A stretch of DNA of 64,000 nucleotides from Aliidiomarina taiwanensis (GCF_003987015.1 NZ_PIPQ01000002.1:62001-126000), one strand, 5' to 3'. Positions 8,620 to 19,170 are shown, counted from the stretch's first letter. Made by a program: numbers and translations. The notes: generated by a model not told the origin, from the letters alone.

Positions 8620-9651
8620 TTAACTCTCCCAGTCTAAAATGACTTTACCAGACTGCCCCGACAACATGGTTTGGAAACCTTGTTCAAATTCGTCAACAGG
8701 GAAATGATGGGTAATCATAGGGGTAAGGTCAAGGCCGCTTTGAATGAGCGCGCTCATTTTATACCAGGTTTCAAACATTTCGCGGCCGTACACGCCCTTA
8801 ATAAACAAGCCCTTGAAAATAACCTGGTTCCAGTCGATGGTCATGTCTTCTGGCGGAATACCTAGCATGGCAATTTTGCCACCATGGTTCATGGCGTCTA
8901 GCATTTGGTTAAAGGCTACAGGAACCCCAGACATTTCCAAGCCCACGTCGAAGCCTTCGGTCATGTTCAGTTCGCTCATCACCTCTTTTAGGTCGGGCGT
9001 GTGCAAGGTGTTGACTGCACGAGTTGCTCCCATTTTTTTCGCCAGGTCTAAGCGGTAGTCGTTAATGTCGGTAATGACCACATGACGAGCACCACAATGG
9101 CGCGCCACAGCGGCTGCCATAATACCTATAGGGCCAGCGCCAGTTATCAGCACGTCTTCACCGACTAAGTCGAAGCTTAAGGCGGTATGGACAGCATTAC
9201 CAAAGGGGTCGAAAATAGAGGCGAGGTCGTCGCTAATTTCGTCCGGAAGTTTAAAGGCGTTTTCTGCAGGAATCACTAAGTACTCGGCAAAGGCACCCGG
9301 GCGGTTGACCCCAACGCCAATGGTATTGCGGCATAAGTGCTGGCGACCTGCGCGACAGTTACGGCAGTGCCCACAGGTAATATGACCTTCACCCGAAACA
9401 CGGTCGTTAATATTAAAACCACGTACACCGTCGCCCATGGCTTCTACTACGCCCACATATTCGTGGCCCACGGTCATGCCAATTGGAATGGTTTTTTGCG
9501 ACCAGTCGTCCCATTTATAAATATGTACGTCTGTGCCGCAAATGGCAGTTTTTTTGATTTTAATCAGTAAGTCGTTGTAACCGTATTCTGGCTTTTCAGC
9601 TTCTGACATCCATAAGCCAGGTTCGGCTTTTAACTTTGCGAGTACTTTCAT
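8620..9651 (-). CDS. tdh: L-threonine 3-dehydrogenase
   Basis: Zinc-dependent medium-chain dehydrogenase oxidising threonine to 2-amino-3-oxobutyrate with NAD+. The catalytic zinc site is [11 protein letters not shown] plus GHE, and the structural zinc site is [15 protein letters not shown]. The Rossmann glycine motif is [13 protein letters not shown]. Length 343 aa (E. coli 341). The next enzyme of the pathway, Kbl, is encoded just upstream on the same strand. Confidence 0.97.
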   Translation of the reverse strand: MKVLAKLKAEPGLWMSEAEKPEYGYNDLLIKIKKTAICGTDVHIYKWDDWSQKTIPIGMTVGHEYVGVVEAMGDGVRGFNINDRVSGEGHITCGHCRNCRAGRQHLCRNTIGVGVNRPGAFAEYLVIPAENAFKLPDEISDDLASIFDPFGNAVHTALSFDLVGEDVLITGAGPIGIMAAAVARHCGARHVVITDINDYRLDLAKKMGATRAVNTLHTPDLKEVMSELNMTEGFDVGLEMSGVPVAFNQMLDAMNHGGKIAMLGIPPEDMTIDWNQVIFKGLFIKGVYGREMFETWYKMSALIQSGLDLTPMITHHFPVDEFEQGFQTMLSGQSGKVILDWES

Positions 9652-9702
9652 GACTAACCTCAGTACAAAGGGTGTAATTAGGTGCTGTAATGAACTTGGG
9701 TG

Positions 9703-10896
9703 TTAAGAAATAACGCCCAGCTCACGGCCAACGCGAATAAAGGCGTCAATTGCGCGGTCGAGTTGTTCACGGGTGTGGGCCGCTGACATTTGTGTACGAA
9801 TACGCGCTTGTCCTTTTGGTACCACAGGGAAGGAGAAGCCGACCACGTAAATACCTTCTTCTAGCAGGCGGTCCGACATGTCGGAAGCAAGCTTGGCGTC
9901 GCCTAGCATGACCGGAATAATGGCATGATCGGCACCCGCTAGGGTAAAGCCAGCGGCTGTCATACGCTCACGGAAGTACTCACTGTTCGCAACAAGTTTT
10001 TCGCGTAGGTCGTCGCCATTGGCTAGTTTGTCCAACACGCTAATACTGGTGGCTACAATAGTAGGCGCTAATGAGTTAGAAAATAGGTAAGGGCGCGAGC
10101 GTTGGCGTAGCCACTCAACCACTTCTTTTTTGCCTGATGTGAAACCACCCGAGGCACCCCCTAAAGCTTTACCTAAGGTACCGGTAATAATGTCTACACG
10201 GTCCATAACATTATGGAACTCATGGGTACCGCGACCTTTTTTACCCACAAAGCCAACCGCGTGGGAGTCGTCTATCATAACCAAGGCATTGTATTTGTCG
10301 GCCAAGTCACAAATACCTGGCAAGTCGGCAATAATACCGTCCATCGAAAACACACCGTCGGTCACAATCAGCTTATGGCGCGCACCGTCTGCGTCGGCCT
10401 GCTTTAGTTGTTTTTCTAGGTCTTCCGTATTGTTGTTTTTGTAGCGGTAACGCATGGCTTTACATAAGCGCACACCGTCGATAATACTGGCATGGTTCAG
10501 CTCGTCACTAATAATAGCGTCTTCAGGGCCAAGCAAAGTTTCGAATAAGCCAACGTTTGCGTCGAAGCAAGAAGAATACAGAATGGTGTCTTCCGTACCT
10601 AAAAACTCCGTTAACTTGCTTTCGAGGGTTTTGTGAATGTCTTGCGTACCACAAATAAAGCGCACAGAAGCGACACCAAAGCCATGGCTGTCCAGGCCAG
10701 CTTTCGCTGCTTCAATTAGGTCGGGGTGGTTGGCCAGGCCAAGGTAGTTGTTGGCGCAAAAGTTCAGTACGTTTTCGCCGCTTACATCAATTTCAGAACT
10801 TTGAGACGAGGTAATGTAGCGCTCGTTTTTATACAAGCCTTCTGCTTTCACTTCTTCAATTTGGTCACGTAGTTGCTGATAAAAAGCACTTTTCAT
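9703..10896 (-). CDS. kbl: Glycine C-acetyltransferase (2-amino-3-oxobutyrate CoA ligase)
   Basis: PLP enzyme that cleaves 2-amino-3-oxobutyrate with CoA to glycine and acetyl-CoA. The PLP lysine lies in [15 protein letters not shown]; the cofactor aspartate is in [13 protein letters not shown]. Length 397 aa (E. coli 398). A good ribosome site (AAGGAG) precedes the ATG. First gene of kbl-tdh-glpE-glpG. Confidence 0.97.
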   Translation of the reverse strand: MKSAFYQQLRDQIEEVKAEGLYKNERYITSSQSSEIDVSGENVLNFCANNYLGLANHPDLIEAAKAGLDSHGFGVASVRFICGTQDIHKTLESKLTEFLGTEDTILYSSCFDANVGLFETLLGPEDAIISDELNHASIIDGVRLCKAMRYRYKNNNTEDLEKQLKQADADGARHKLIVTDGVFSMDGIIADLPGICDLADKYNALVMIDDSHAVGFVGKKGRGTHEFHNVMDRVDIITGTLGKALGGASGGFTSGKKEVVEWLRQRSRPYLFSNSLAPTIVATSISVLDKLANGDDLREKLVANSEYFRERMTAAGFTLAGADHAIIPVMLGDAKLASDMSDRLLEEGIYVVGFSFPVVPKGQARIRTQMSAAHTREQLDRAIDAFIRVGRELGVIS

Positions 10897-11082
10897 TGCA
10901 AACTCCTTGGCACATAAGTCGAGTAGATGTCTCCCATTTTACGCAGAGAAACACCAAGAAGCACCCTAAAACTGGTCTGCTTCTTTATGGAATAGTGTCA
11001 TTCTCGCACACCTAGCCCGTAGTATGCTAATGGTTACGCGAAGCAGGGCGTGTACCATGGAAGAAAATTACTGCTAGAATAA

Positions 11083-11628
<546 letters not shown>

Positions 11629-11775
11629 GCAATTTTCGTTCTATCTTTTTTCATGTAAAAACGGTATGATGCCGTGCAAATTCTGATAGGGCCTTGTTTG
11701 TTTTCCCGGTTTCTGGGCGAATAAACGATGCCTTTTTAACTTCGCCGAAACATACGACCCGCAGGAGTCTTTAGC

Positions 11776-13377
11776 ATGGCTGACCTGGATCTGAGCCAAT
11801 ATGGCATTACAGACGCCACTGAAATTTATTACAACCCGTCTTATGAGTTCCTTTTTGAGCAAGAAACCCGCTCTGACCTTACTGGCTACGATAAAGGTCG
11901 CGTAACGAGTAGTGGTGCGGTTGCTGTTGACACTGGTATTTTTACTGGTCGCTCACCAAAAGATAAATACATTGTGCGTGACGATGTAACGCGCGATACG
12001 GTTTGGTGGTCTGATCAAGGTAAAAACGACAACAAGCCTATCGACACAGAAACCTGGTCGCACTTAAAAGGCCTTGTTACTAATCAGCTTTCCAATAAAG
12101 CCCTTTATGTTGTCGACGCTTTTTGTGGCGCCAACGAAAACACCCGCCTCGCCGTTCGTTTTATTACGGAAGTTGCATGGCAGGCCCATTTCGTGAAGAA
12201 CATGTTCATTCGTCCTTCTGACGCTGAACTAGAAAACTTCAACCCTGACTTTGTGGTCATGAACGGAGCTAAATGCACCAACCCTAACTACAAAGAGCAA
12301 GGTTTAAACTCCGAGAACTTTGTTGCCTTTAACTTAACCGAGCGTATTCAGCTGATCGGCGGTACTTGGTACGGCGGTGAAATGAAGAAAGGCTTGTTCT
12401 CTATGATGAACTACTACCTACCGCTACAGGGCATTGCGTCTATGCACTGCTCGGCGAACGTAGGTGAAAAGGGCGACGTGGCCATTTTCTTCGGTTTATC
12501 TGGTACGGGTAAAACCACCCTATCTACCGACCCGAAGCGTCAGCTTATTGGTGACGACGAGCACGGTTGGGACGACGACGGTGTGTTTAACTTCGAAGGG
12601 GGTTGTTATGCGAAAACAATTAACCTTTCTGAAGAAGCTGAGCCAGACATTTACCGCGCAATTCGCCGCGACGCGTTACTTGAAAACGTAACCGTTGGTG
12701 AAGACGGTGTGGTGGACTTCGACGATAACTCGAAGACAGAAAATACCCGTGTTTCATACCCAATTTATCACATCGACAACATTGTGAAGCCGGTGTCGAA
12801 AGCAGGTCATGCGAAGAAGGTTATTTTCTTAACAGCGGACGCTTTTGGTGTATTACCACCTGTGTCGAAGCTGACCAAAGACCAAGCTGAATACCACTTC
12901 CTTTCGGGCTTTACGGCCAAGCTTGCAGGTACAGAGCGTGGCATTACTGAGCCAACGCCAACTTTCTCGGCCTGTTTTGGCGCAGCTTTCTTAAGCTTGC
13001 ACCCAACTCAGTACGCAGAAGTGCTCGCGAAGCGTATGACCGACTCTGGTGCTGAAGCTTACCTAGTGAACACAGGCTGGAATGGCACTGGCAAGCGTAT
13101 TTCTATTCAAGCGACCCGCGCTATTATCGACGCGATTTTAGACGGCAGCATTGAAGACGCAGAGTTTGTTGAATTGCCATACTTCAACTTAGCTATGCCA
13201 ACGGCCTTACCTGGTGTTGAAGACAGCAGCATTCTTGACCCACGTCAAACCTACGCAGACGTAGCAGAATGGGACGGCAAAGCAAAAGACCTCGCCAAGT
13301 TGTTTATTGATAACTTCGAGAAGTTTACCGACAACGAAGAAGGTAAGCGCCTGGTGTCAGCAGGTCCAACCCTGTAG
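11776..13377 (+). CDS. pckA: Phosphoenolpyruvate carboxykinase (ATP)
   Basis: Converts oxaloacetate and ATP to PEP, the entry to gluconeogenesis. P-loop [11 protein letters not shown], substrate loop [10 protein letters not shown], metal/nucleotide motif [12 protein letters not shown]. Length 533 aa (E. coli 540). Strong ribosome site AGGAG eight bases before the ATG. Transcribed alone, with a terminator downstream. A TATGAT (11665-11670) about 105 bases upstream is a possible -10. Confidence 0.97.
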   Translation: MADLDLSQYGITDATEIYYNPSYEFLFEQETRSDLTGYDKGRVTSSGAVAVDTGIFTGRSPKDKYIVRDDVTRDTVWWSDQGKNDNKPIDTETWSHLKGLVTNQLSNKALYVVDAFCGANENTRLAVRFITEVAWQAHFVKNMFIRPSDAELENFNPDFVVMNGAKCTNPNYKEQGLNSENFVAFNLTERIQLIGGTWYGGEMKKGLFSMMNYYLPLQGIASMHCSANVGEKGDVAIFFGLSGTGKTTLSTDPKRQLIGDDEHGWDDDGVFNFEGGCYAKTINLSEEAEPDIYRAIRRDALLENVTVGEDGVVDFDDNSKTENTRVSYPIYHIDNIVKPVSKAGHAKKVIFLTADAFGVLPPVSKLTKDQAEYHFLSGFTAKLAGTERGITEPTPTFSACFGAAFLSLHPTQYAEVLAKRMTDSGAEAYLVNTGWNGTGKRISIQATRAIIDAILDGSIEDAEFVELPYFNLAMPTALPGVEDSSILDPRQTYADVAEWDGKAKDLAKLFIDNFEKFTDNEEGKRLVSAGPTL

Positions 13378-13394
13378 GTACGGCACAGCCGTAC
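13378..13394 (+). repeat. Hairpin right after the pckA stop
   Basis: GTACGGC-ACA-GCCGTAC begins at the base after the pckA stop. It is a perfect 7-bp stem with a 3-base loop and no T-run. A second palindrome (GTCATGC-AGT-GCATGAC) follows within 35 bases. Probably 3' protective structures ahead of the true terminator. Confidence 0.5.
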
Positions 13395-13440
13395 GTTCAC
13401 ATTGGCACGTCATGCAGTGCATGACCTACGAGTTATAATG

Positions 13441-13470
13441 AAAACGCCGCCTTAAACCGCGGCGTTTTTT
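13441..13470 (+). terminator. Rho-independent terminator of pckA
   Basis: AACGCCGC (13443-13450) pairs with GCGGCGTT (13459-13466) over an 8-base loop, and a run of T follows. It separates pckA from the molybdenum operon. Confidence 0.9.
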
Positions 13471-13486
13471 TATGCCTGAGACAAAA

Positions 13487-13502
13487 TACCCATAATGGGG
13501 TA
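13487..13502. promoter_or_regulatory. NarL/NarP 7-2-7 site upstream of moaA
   Basis: TACCCAT-AA-TGGGGTA. The left heptamer fits the NarL consensus TACYYMT exactly, the right one (TACCCCA read back) fits 6 of 7, and the 2-base gap is the 7-2-7 geometry used by NarL/NarP. An FNR-like half palindrome (TTGAT) begins four bases later. Confidence 0.6.
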
Positions 13503-13558
13503 TGGTTGATCATCATTCATGGCAATAAACACGTGTTGTAAATGCACGTAGTATACAA

Positions 13559-13685
13559 ATATCCGCCGAGCGGCTGGGCCTACACCTGCTACGCATAAAT
13601 TACGTTGGCAAGGCACGGACAGTACGCCGTGGCAATTCCGCCACCAGGGTATGTTTGGAAACGAGCATACCTCCCGAATTTGGAA
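13559..13685 (+). ncRNA. Structured moaA leader, candidate molybdenum-cofactor (Moco) riboswitch
   Basis: A GC-rich leader between a -10-like TATACA (13552-13557) and the moaA ribosome site. Visible helices: CCGC/GCGG at the 5' end, GCCT/AGGC enclosing ACG/CGT, CACGG/CCGTG competing with GTGGC/GCCAC, and a long hairpin GGTATG...CATACC (13648-13671) closed by a GAAA tetraloop. Moco RNA motifs are known upstream of moaA in many gammaproteobacteria and use a tetraloop-receptor fold, so position and architecture fit. I could not run a covariance search; assignment is by context and hand folding. Confidence 0.5.
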
Positions 13686-13695
13686 AGGTGTGTAT

Positions 13696-14670
13696 ATGCT
13701 ACTTACAGATAAGTACTCCCGTCGTTTCAATTATTTACGACTTTCTATTACGGAAAGTTGTAACTTTCGTTGTAATTACTGCCTCCCTAATGGCCCTGAC
13801 TGCTCTAGCCGCAAGGAAGAATTAACCTTAGCGGAAATTCAGCGGGTGGTAACAGCCTTTGCTATGGCAGGCACTAAGAAGGTGCGCATTACGGGAGGAG
13901 AGCCAGCCCTGCGTAAAGATCTCACCGACATCATTCGCATCTGTAAGCAAACGCCGGGTATAGAGCAGGTAGCGATGACGACCAATGGCTATCGGTTAGA
14001 GCGTGATCACGACGCTTGGGTGGAAGCAGGCCTAGATGCTATTAACGTGAGTGCCGACAGCTTGAACCCTGGCACGTTTCAAATGATCACCGGCGACAGC
14101 CGCTTGCCTTCCATTATGCGGGGCATTAACCAAGCTTTGGAAAAAGGGCGGTTGAAAGTCAAAATTAATGCGGTGTTATTACGCGACTACAACGCCAGTG
14201 AGCTCCCAGAGTTTTTGCAGTACATAAAAGAAAAGAATGTGTCGCTGCGCTTTATTGAGTTGATGCAAACCGGCGACAACCGAGCCTATTATAAACGCAA
14301 TCATGTGAGTGGCCAGTCGGTGAAAGAGCACTTGTTAGCAAACGGTTGGGAGCAAATTGAAAGACCTATTACTGCGGGGCCGGCCCAAGAATTTAGCCAC
14401 CCAGACTACCAAGGTCATATGGGCTTAATTATGCCCTACAGTAAAGACTTCTGTGACGACTGTAACCGCTTGCGCGTGTCCAGCCGTGGTCAGTTATTTA
14501 TGTGCTTATTCGCCGAGCAGCACAACAACCTGCGCGACTATTTGCAGGAGGACAACCCAGAAGCACTAATCGACCATATGCAGCAAGTATTGCAGGGCAA
14601 GGCCGCCAGCCATTATTTGCATGAAGAGTTTACGGGTTCGACACGCCATTTGGCCATGATTGGAGGCTAA
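13696..14670 (+). CDS. moaA: GTP 3',8-cyclase MoaA (molybdopterin step 1)
   Basis: Radical SAM enzyme that, with MoaC, turns GTP into cyclic pyranopterin monophosphate. The SAM cluster motif is CNFRCNYC, the second [4Fe-4S] cluster is bound by FCDDCNRLR with a Cys in LFMCLF, and the protein ends in Gly-Gly as MoaA must. From the ATG at 13696 it is 324 aa (E. coli 329) and starts MLLTDKYSRRFNYLRLSITESC. An upstream in-frame start at 13651 falls inside the leader RNA and was rejected. First of eight closely spaced genes to modC. Confidence 0.96.
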   Translation: MLLTDKYSRRFNYLRLSITESCNFRCNYCLPNGPDCSSRKEELTLAEIQRVVTAFAMAGTKKVRITGGEPALRKDLTDIIRICKQTPGIEQVAMTTNGYRLERDHDAWVEAGLDAINVSADSLNPGTFQMITGDSRLPSIMRGINQALEKGRLKVKINAVLLRDYNASELPEFLQYIKEKNVSLRFIELMQTGDNRAYYKRNHVSGQSVKEHLLANGWEQIERPITAGPAQEFSHPDYQGHMGLIMPYSKDFCDDCNRLRVSSRGQLFMCLFAEQHNNLRDYLQEDNPEALIDHMQQVLQGKAASHYLHEEFTGSTRHLAMIGG

Positions 14671-14674
14671 CGCC

Positions 14675-15265
14675 GTGCCGACCTTTAGTTGTATTGTGCT
14701 CGCGGGCGGTCGCTCGTCGCGCATGGGGCAAGACAAAGCCACCTTGCAGGCACCGACCCATGTGGATTTGCTGACCCATATGGTGTACCAAGCCGAGCTG
14801 GCAGGTGCTGCAGAAGTGATTATTAGCCGTGATCCGGCAACAACGCCAAGACACTTGCACCATCACCAGGTGATAGCGGACGAACAGCCCCATGCAGGGC
14901 CACTGGGCGGGCTCTATAGCTGTTTGAAAGCATGCCAGCATACCCACGCTCTGGTGCTTCCAGTGGACATGCCTGCGTTGCCACCTCACTTTTTATCAAA
15001 CCTAGTACACGCTGCACTGCAACAAGTCAGCCAAGCTGTGTATTATGACTCGTTTGAGCTTCCCTGCGTGCTCCCTGTGAAGGAACACCTTCTAAACTAT
15101 TTACACCAAGCGTTGCATACAGAGAATGCACGACGTTCAATTCGTAGTGTGCTGGCCTATATGCAAGCACAAGCTATCCCTTTTTCTCATTCGTCGGCTC
15201 GTTATTTTATCAATACAAATACGCCCGACGAATGGCAGTCGTTTTTACAAGGATATGAAGCATGA
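14675..15265 (+). CDS. mobA: Molybdenum cofactor guanylyltransferase MobA
   Basis: Attaches GMP to molybdopterin to make the bis-MGD cofactor that NarG needs. The signature [14 protein letters not shown] is at the N-terminus; [13 protein letters not shown] holds the metal-binding Asp. The GTG start at 14675 has GGAGG eight bases upstream; a TTG at 14660 would overlap moaA and was rejected. 196 aa (E. coli 194). Its TGA overlaps the moaC ATG. Confidence 0.92.
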   Translation: MPTFSCIVLAGGRSSRMGQDKATLQAPTHVDLLTHMVYQAELAGAAEVIISRDPATTPRHLHHHQVIADEQPHAGPLGGLYSCLKACQHTHALVLPVDMPALPPHFLSNLVHAALQQVSQAVYYDSFELPCVLPVKEHLLNYLHQALHTENARRSIRSVLAYMQAQAIPFSHSSARYFINTNTPDEWQSFLQGYEA

Positions 15266-15750
15266 GCAAAACACTAACGCACCTAGACAGTAAAGGTGCA
15301 GCCCACATGGTAGATATTACCAACAAGTCGGTGACCACACGCGAAGCCGTTGCGGGGGCGACTGTTACCATGCAGCATGAAGTGGTGACCTTGCTTGAAC
15401 AGGCCAGCGCCAAGAAAGGCGACGTACTAGCAACAGCCCGCATAGCAGGCATTATGGCAGCAAAGAAAACCAGCGAGTTAATTCCACTTTGTCACCCGCT
15501 GGCGCTGAACAAGGTGGCGGTGGAGTTTGAGCTTGACCACACGCATGCACAAATTCACATACAAGCCCGTTGTGTGGTGGAAGGCAAAACCGGAGTGGAA
15601 ATGGAAGCCTTAACCGCGGCGAGCGTGGCGGCTCTCACCATTTACGATATGTGCAAAGCGGTGGACCCCAGCATGGTTGTGGGCGATATAAAGTTATTGG
15701 AAAAGACCGGCGGCAAAAGCGGCCACTGGCTACGGGAAGAAAACAAATAG
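15262..15750 (+). CDS. moaC: Cyclic pyranopterin monophosphate synthase MoaC
   Basis: Second enzyme of step 1 of molybdopterin synthesis. Conserved [29 protein letters not shown] and [22 protein letters not shown]. 162 aa (E. coli 161). Overlaps mobA (ATGA) and precedes moaD by 10 bases. Confidence 0.97.
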   Translation: MSKTLTHLDSKGAAHMVDITNKSVTTREAVAGATVTMQHEVVTLLEQASAKKGDVLATARIAGIMAAKKTSELIPLCHPLALNKVAVEFELDHTHAQIHIQARCVVEGKTGVEMEALTAASVAALTIYDMCKAVDPSMVVGDIKLLEKTGGKSGHWLREENK

Positions 15751-15760
15751 GAGCAGCATC

Positions 15761-16006
15761 ATGAAAGTGTTATTTTTTGCCATGTTGCGAGAGCGCCTAG
15801 AGTGCGCAGAGCTACAATTAGAGCAGACTCAACCAACCACAGTCGCTGAGGTGCTAGAGCGACTAAAAGCGCGTTCTGAAAAATGGCAGGCCACCTTGGA
15901 AAACCAAGAGTTATTAGCAGCAATCAACCAACGCTTTGTGGACTTCGACGCCAGCGTGCAGCATGGCGACGAGCTAGCCTTTTTTCCCCCGGTGACAGGC
16001 GGTTAA
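15761..16006 (+). CDS. moaD: Molybdopterin synthase small subunit MoaD
   Basis: Ubiquitin-like sulfur carrier of 81 aa. Its C-terminal Gly-Gly (FFPPVTGG) is adenylated by MoeB and then loaded as a thiocarboxylate for MoaE. MoeB is encoded at 44930-45706. A good ribosome site (AGGAG) precedes the ATG. Confidence 0.95.
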   Translation: MKVLFFAMLRERLECAELQLEQTQPTTVAEVLERLKARSEKWQATLENQELLAAINQRFVDFDASVQHGDELAFFPPVTGG

Positions 16007-16008
16007 TC

Positions 16009-16473
16009 ATGATAGACATTGCCGTGCAAACCCACGACTTCGATATGGCTGCTTTGTACCAGAAGCTCAGTCGTCGTGCGGCCCATGGAGCCGTGGTCAC
16101 CTTTACTGGCTTGGTGCGAGAAGTGGCCGGGGGTGACCTAACCCACCTAAGCTTAGAGCACTACCCGGGAATGACAGAGCAGGCGCTGCAAGATATTGCC
16201 GAGCAAGCCAAAGCCCGCTGGCCAGTGGGCGAGATCATCATTGTGCATAGGGTTGGTACCTTGGCTTTGAACGAGCAAATTGTTTTTGTGGGGGTGTCGA
16301 GCGCTCACCGCAAGCAAGCCTTTGCAGCCGCCGAGTTTCTTATGGACTACTTAAAAACGCGTGCTCCCTTCTGGAAGAAGGAGCATACAACGACAGGTGA
16401 GCGCTGGGTGGAAGCTAAAAAAAGCGATGAGGCCGCCGCGAGCCGTTGGCAACAGCGTGAAGTGGAGCCATAA
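16009..16473 (+). CDS. moaE: Molybdopterin synthase catalytic subunit MoaE
   Basis: Inserts the two dithiolene sulfurs into cPMP. Recognisable GAVVTFTGLVRE, LSLEHYPGMTE, HRVGTLALNEQIVFVGV and FWKKE with the catalytic Lys. The ATG two bases after moaD gives 154 aa (E. coli 150). A longer in-frame extension into moaD is not credible. Confidence 0.96.
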   Translation: MIDIAVQTHDFDMAALYQKLSRRAAHGAVVTFTGLVREVAGGDLTHLSLEHYPGMTEQALQDIAEQAKARWPVGEIIIVHRVGTLALNEQIVFVGVSSAHRKQAFAAAEFLMDYLKTRAPFWKKEHTTTGERWVEAKKSDEAAASRWQQREVEP

Positions 16474-16476
16474 CCA

Positions 16477-17265
16477 ATGCGGCATATGGGAACGCGCCTA
16501 AAATTATTCTTTATTGCTTGTGGTTGGCTATTCAGCTTAGCTACAGCCTTCGGTCAGCCGTTGAATATAGCCGCTGCGTCTAGTATGCGCTTTGTACTCC
16601 CCACCATTATTGAGCAGTACCAACAGCAGCACCCGGAGGTGCAGGTGCGTGTCGTGTATGGCTCGTCCGGGCGCTTGTATGGCCAGCTTAGTCACGGTGC
16701 CCCTTTTCATGTGTTTATGTCGGCCAACATGGCCTATGCAGAACAGGCTATAGCCGATGAGCAAGCCATTGGGCAGGTACAGCCTTATGCGGAAGGGCGG
16801 TTAGTATTTTGGTGGCAGGGGGAAGGGTTTGGAGAAAACAGTGAAACCATTCTTGCTAACTTCCTTGCCACGCCAAACGCACGTATGGCCATTGCGAACC
16901 CACAACATGCGCCTTATGGTGTGCAAAGCTTGGCATGGCTGCAGCAACAAGCTGCTTGGGAGGCTATAGAGCCACGCTTGGTGTATACGGAAAGTGTGGC
17001 GCAAGTGGCGCATTTTGTGCGCAGTGGCGCTGCCAACCTAGGTATACTGGCCTTGGCTCTTGCAGTGACCGACGAACTGACAACAGTGGGGCAGTACGCA
17101 CCCGTGCCAGCTCAGGAGTATGCGCCCTTGCGCAAGGGGATGGTGCTAACGAAAGCAGGGACACAGCACCCTTATGCCAGTGGCTTTATGCGCTTTATGC
17201 AAACAGCGAAGGTTCAGCAGGTGCTTGCCCAAGGCGGCTTTGCCCCAGCGTCTAGCAGCCCGTAA
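16477..17265 (+). CDS. modA: Molybdate ABC transporter substrate-binding protein ModA
   Basis: Periplasmic molybdate-binding protein. A signal peptide (about residues 1-26, ending ATAFG-Q) is followed by LNIAAASSMRFVLPTI, and VYGSSGRLYGQLSHGAPFHVFMSAN contains the oxyanion-binding serines. 262 aa (E. coli 257). It begins 3 bases after moaE, so uptake and cofactor synthesis share a transcript. Confidence 0.94.
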   Translation: MRHMGTRLKLFFIACGWLFSLATAFGQPLNIAAASSMRFVLPTIIEQYQQQHPEVQVRVVYGSSGRLYGQLSHGAPFHVFMSANMAYAEQAIADEQAIGQVQPYAEGRLVFWWQGEGFGENSETILANFLATPNARMAIANPQHAPYGVQSLAWLQQQAAWEAIEPRLVYTESVAQVAHFVRSGAANLGILALALAVTDELTTVGQYAPVPAQEYAPLRKGMVLTKAGTQHPYASGFMRFMQTAKVQQVLAQGGFAPASSSP

Positions 17266-17280
17266 CGAAGGACATAAATT

Positions 17281-18003
17281 GTGAACCCAGCAGACTTCGA
17301 CGCTATTCGCATTACCCTTAAGCTTGCTTTGGTTTCAACGGCATTGTTAATGCTCATCGCGATGCCCTTGGCCTGGTGGTTAAGTCAGTTGCAAAGCCGG
17401 TTTAAGCCGGTGTTAGAGGCGATGGTGGCTTTGCCTTTGGTGTTGCCGCCCACAGTGCTCGGCTTTTATTTGTTGGTAGCCTTAGGGCCACAAGGTGTTG
17501 TTGGCGGCACATTAGAAAGCCTGGGTATGCAGCATTTAGCATTTAGCTTTCCGGGCTTAGTTATTGGCTCTGTGGTGTACTCTTTGCCCTTTGCAGTGCA
17601 ACCATTGCAAAATGCATTCAGCCAAGTTCCTCAAGACCTCCTCGATGCGGCTGCCACAATGCGAGCCAAGCCTTTGGACAGGTTCTTTAGCATCATTGTG
17701 CCGCTTACCAAGCACGGTTTTATTACCGCGGGTGTGTTGTCGTTTGCCCACACCCTTGGCGAATTTGGCGTCGTGCTGATGATAGGGGGTAATATTCCTG
17801 GCGAAACTCAGGTTGTGTCTACGGCGATTTATGACCATGTGGAAAGCCTGAATTACGCAGGTGCTAATACCTTGTCCCTTGGCTTGTTGCTGTTTTCCGT
17901 GGTGGTGCTGGCTTTAGTGTATAGCTTGAACCGGGGCGCCGGGCGCATGTTAGGTGGCAGCGTCGGCAGCAACACAACCAAGCCGCAAGGAGGACGCTCG
18001 TGA
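17281..18003 (+). CDS. modB: Molybdate ABC transporter permease ModB
   Basis: Inner-membrane permease with five to six hydrophobic segments. The EAA-type loop that docks ModC is DAAATMRAKPLDRFFSIIVPL. GTG start with a ribosome site (AAGGA) 10 bases upstream. 240 aa (E. coli 229). Its TGA overlaps the modC GTG. Confidence 0.94.
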   Translation: MNPADFDAIRITLKLALVSTALLMLIAMPLAWWLSQLQSRFKPVLEAMVALPLVLPPTVLGFYLLVALGPQGVVGGTLESLGMQHLAFSFPGLVIGSVVYSLPFAVQPLQNAFSQVPQDLLDAAATMRAKPLDRFFSIIVPLTKHGFITAGVLSFAHTLGEFGVVLMIGGNIPGETQVVSTAIYDHVESLNYAGANTLSLGLLLFSVVVLALVYSLNRGAGRMLGGSVGSNTTKPQGGRS

Positions 18004-19139
18004 CCGAACAGAGTTACCAGTCGATACGCTTGCATTTGTATCAGCAGCAAGGTGGCTTTGTTTGCAATATGCAAACAGAGTTACCGCTGCAAGGTATAAC
18101 TGCTTTGTTTGGGCCTTCTGGCTGTGGCAAAACAACCCTACTCCGAACCCTTGCGGGGCTCAATGAGCGTGTGCAAAGCAGCGGAGCCTGCGAACTATAT
18201 GTGCAGGACCAACATGGTCAGTGGAGCACTTGGCAAAACCCAGAAGTGTTCGTACCGAGCTGGCAGCGTCAGGTGGGCTTGGTATTTCAGCGGCCAGCAT
18301 TGTTTCCTCATTTAACTGTGCTTAAAAACCTAGAATATGCTTGGGTGAGGGTGCCGAAAGACCAACGTATAGAGCAACTAGCGCCGCACAACCTATTGCA
18401 ACGAGTGGGGCTAAGCGAATTTGGCCAGCGCTTGCCCAGTCAGCTAAGTGGCGGCCAACAGCAGCGAGTGGCTTTGGCGCGCACCTTAGCCAGCTGTCCA
18501 CAGCTAATGCTGTTAGACGAACCCCTAGCGAACTTAGATGGGGCCGCCAAGGCTTACTTTATTCAGCTGCTGAAACGTTTACAGCAAGAAACAGGCATCC
18601 CGATGATTTACGTATCCCACCAACTGGATGAGGTGGTACAGCTGTCGGATCGATTAATTCTTATGGACGCAGGTAGCCTAGTAAACCATGGTCCTATTGC
18701 GGCTATTTTACAAACTGAGGAAGGCTATCGACGATGCCAAGGCGAAAATATACTTCTTGCCCGTGTTAAAGAAAACCAGCCAAGTGAGGGCTTGCTTGCA
18801 GTGCAAGTGGCAGACACAACCCTTTGGTTTCCCGAGCCTGACACGTCACTGAGGAAGGGCAGCCACTGCCGTATTCATGTTCAGGCCAAAGACATTAGTT
18901 TGGCCCTACGGCCGACCATAGAAAGCAGTATTAGCAATAGTGTGCCAGCGCAGGTGGTAGCATTTAGCGACAGTAGCCATCAGGCGGAAGTGCGAGTGCA
19001 GTTAGTGGTGAAGGCCGGCCACGAGATACCAGCTCAGCGCCTGTCTGCCACTATTACCCGGGCCTCGCAAGCGCGCTTAAAACTGCAGGCGGGCGCTACA
19101 GTGTATATGCAAATAAAAGCCGTAGCGCTCAGCACATAA
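18000..19139 (+). CDS. modC: Molybdate ABC transporter ATPase ModC
   Basis: ATP-binding subunit. Walker A GPSGCGKTTLLR, signature LSGGQQQRVALARTLA, Walker B LMLLDEPLANLD, switch His in YVSHQLDEV. The C-terminal third (about residues 285-375) is a TOBE/Mop molybdate-binding domain as in E. coli ModC. GTG start overlapping modB. 379 aa (E. coli 352). Last gene of the moa-mod operon, convergent with moeA. Confidence 0.95.
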   Translation: MTEQSYQSIRLHLYQQQGGFVCNMQTELPLQGITALFGPSGCGKTTLLRTLAGLNERVQSSGACELYVQDQHGQWSTWQNPEVFVPSWQRQVGLVFQRPALFPHLTVLKNLEYAWVRVPKDQRIEQLAPHNLLQRVGLSEFGQRLPSQLSGGQQQRVALARTLASCPQLMLLDEPLANLDGAAKAYFIQLLKRLQQETGIPMIYVSHQLDEVVQLSDRLILMDAGSLVNHGPIAAILQTEEGYRRCQGENILLARVKENQPSEGLLAVQVADTTLWFPEPDTSLRKGSHCRIHVQAKDISLALRPTIESSISNSVPAQVVAFSDSSHQAEVRVQLVVKAGHEIPAQRLSATITRASQARLKLQAGATVYMQIKAVALST

Positions 19140-19146
19140 AAGGAAA

Positions 19147-19170
19147 ACAGGCTACTTTACAGGAGCCTGT
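19147..19170. terminator. Hairpin between modC and moeA
   Basis: ACAGGCT pairs with AGCCTGT over a 10-base loop at the modC/moeA convergence, overlapping the moeA 3' end. There is no clear T-run on either strand, so termination is uncertain. Confidence 0.35.

Noticed and set aside
13506-13519. Full FNR box at moaA (TTGATCATCATTCA)
   Set aside because: Only one half site matches; 8 of 10 positions overall. Kept as a half site in a finding, not as a feature.
14660-14674. TTG start of mobA overlapping moaA
   Set aside because: The GGAGG ribosome site lies inside that extension and is correctly spaced for the GTG at 14675.
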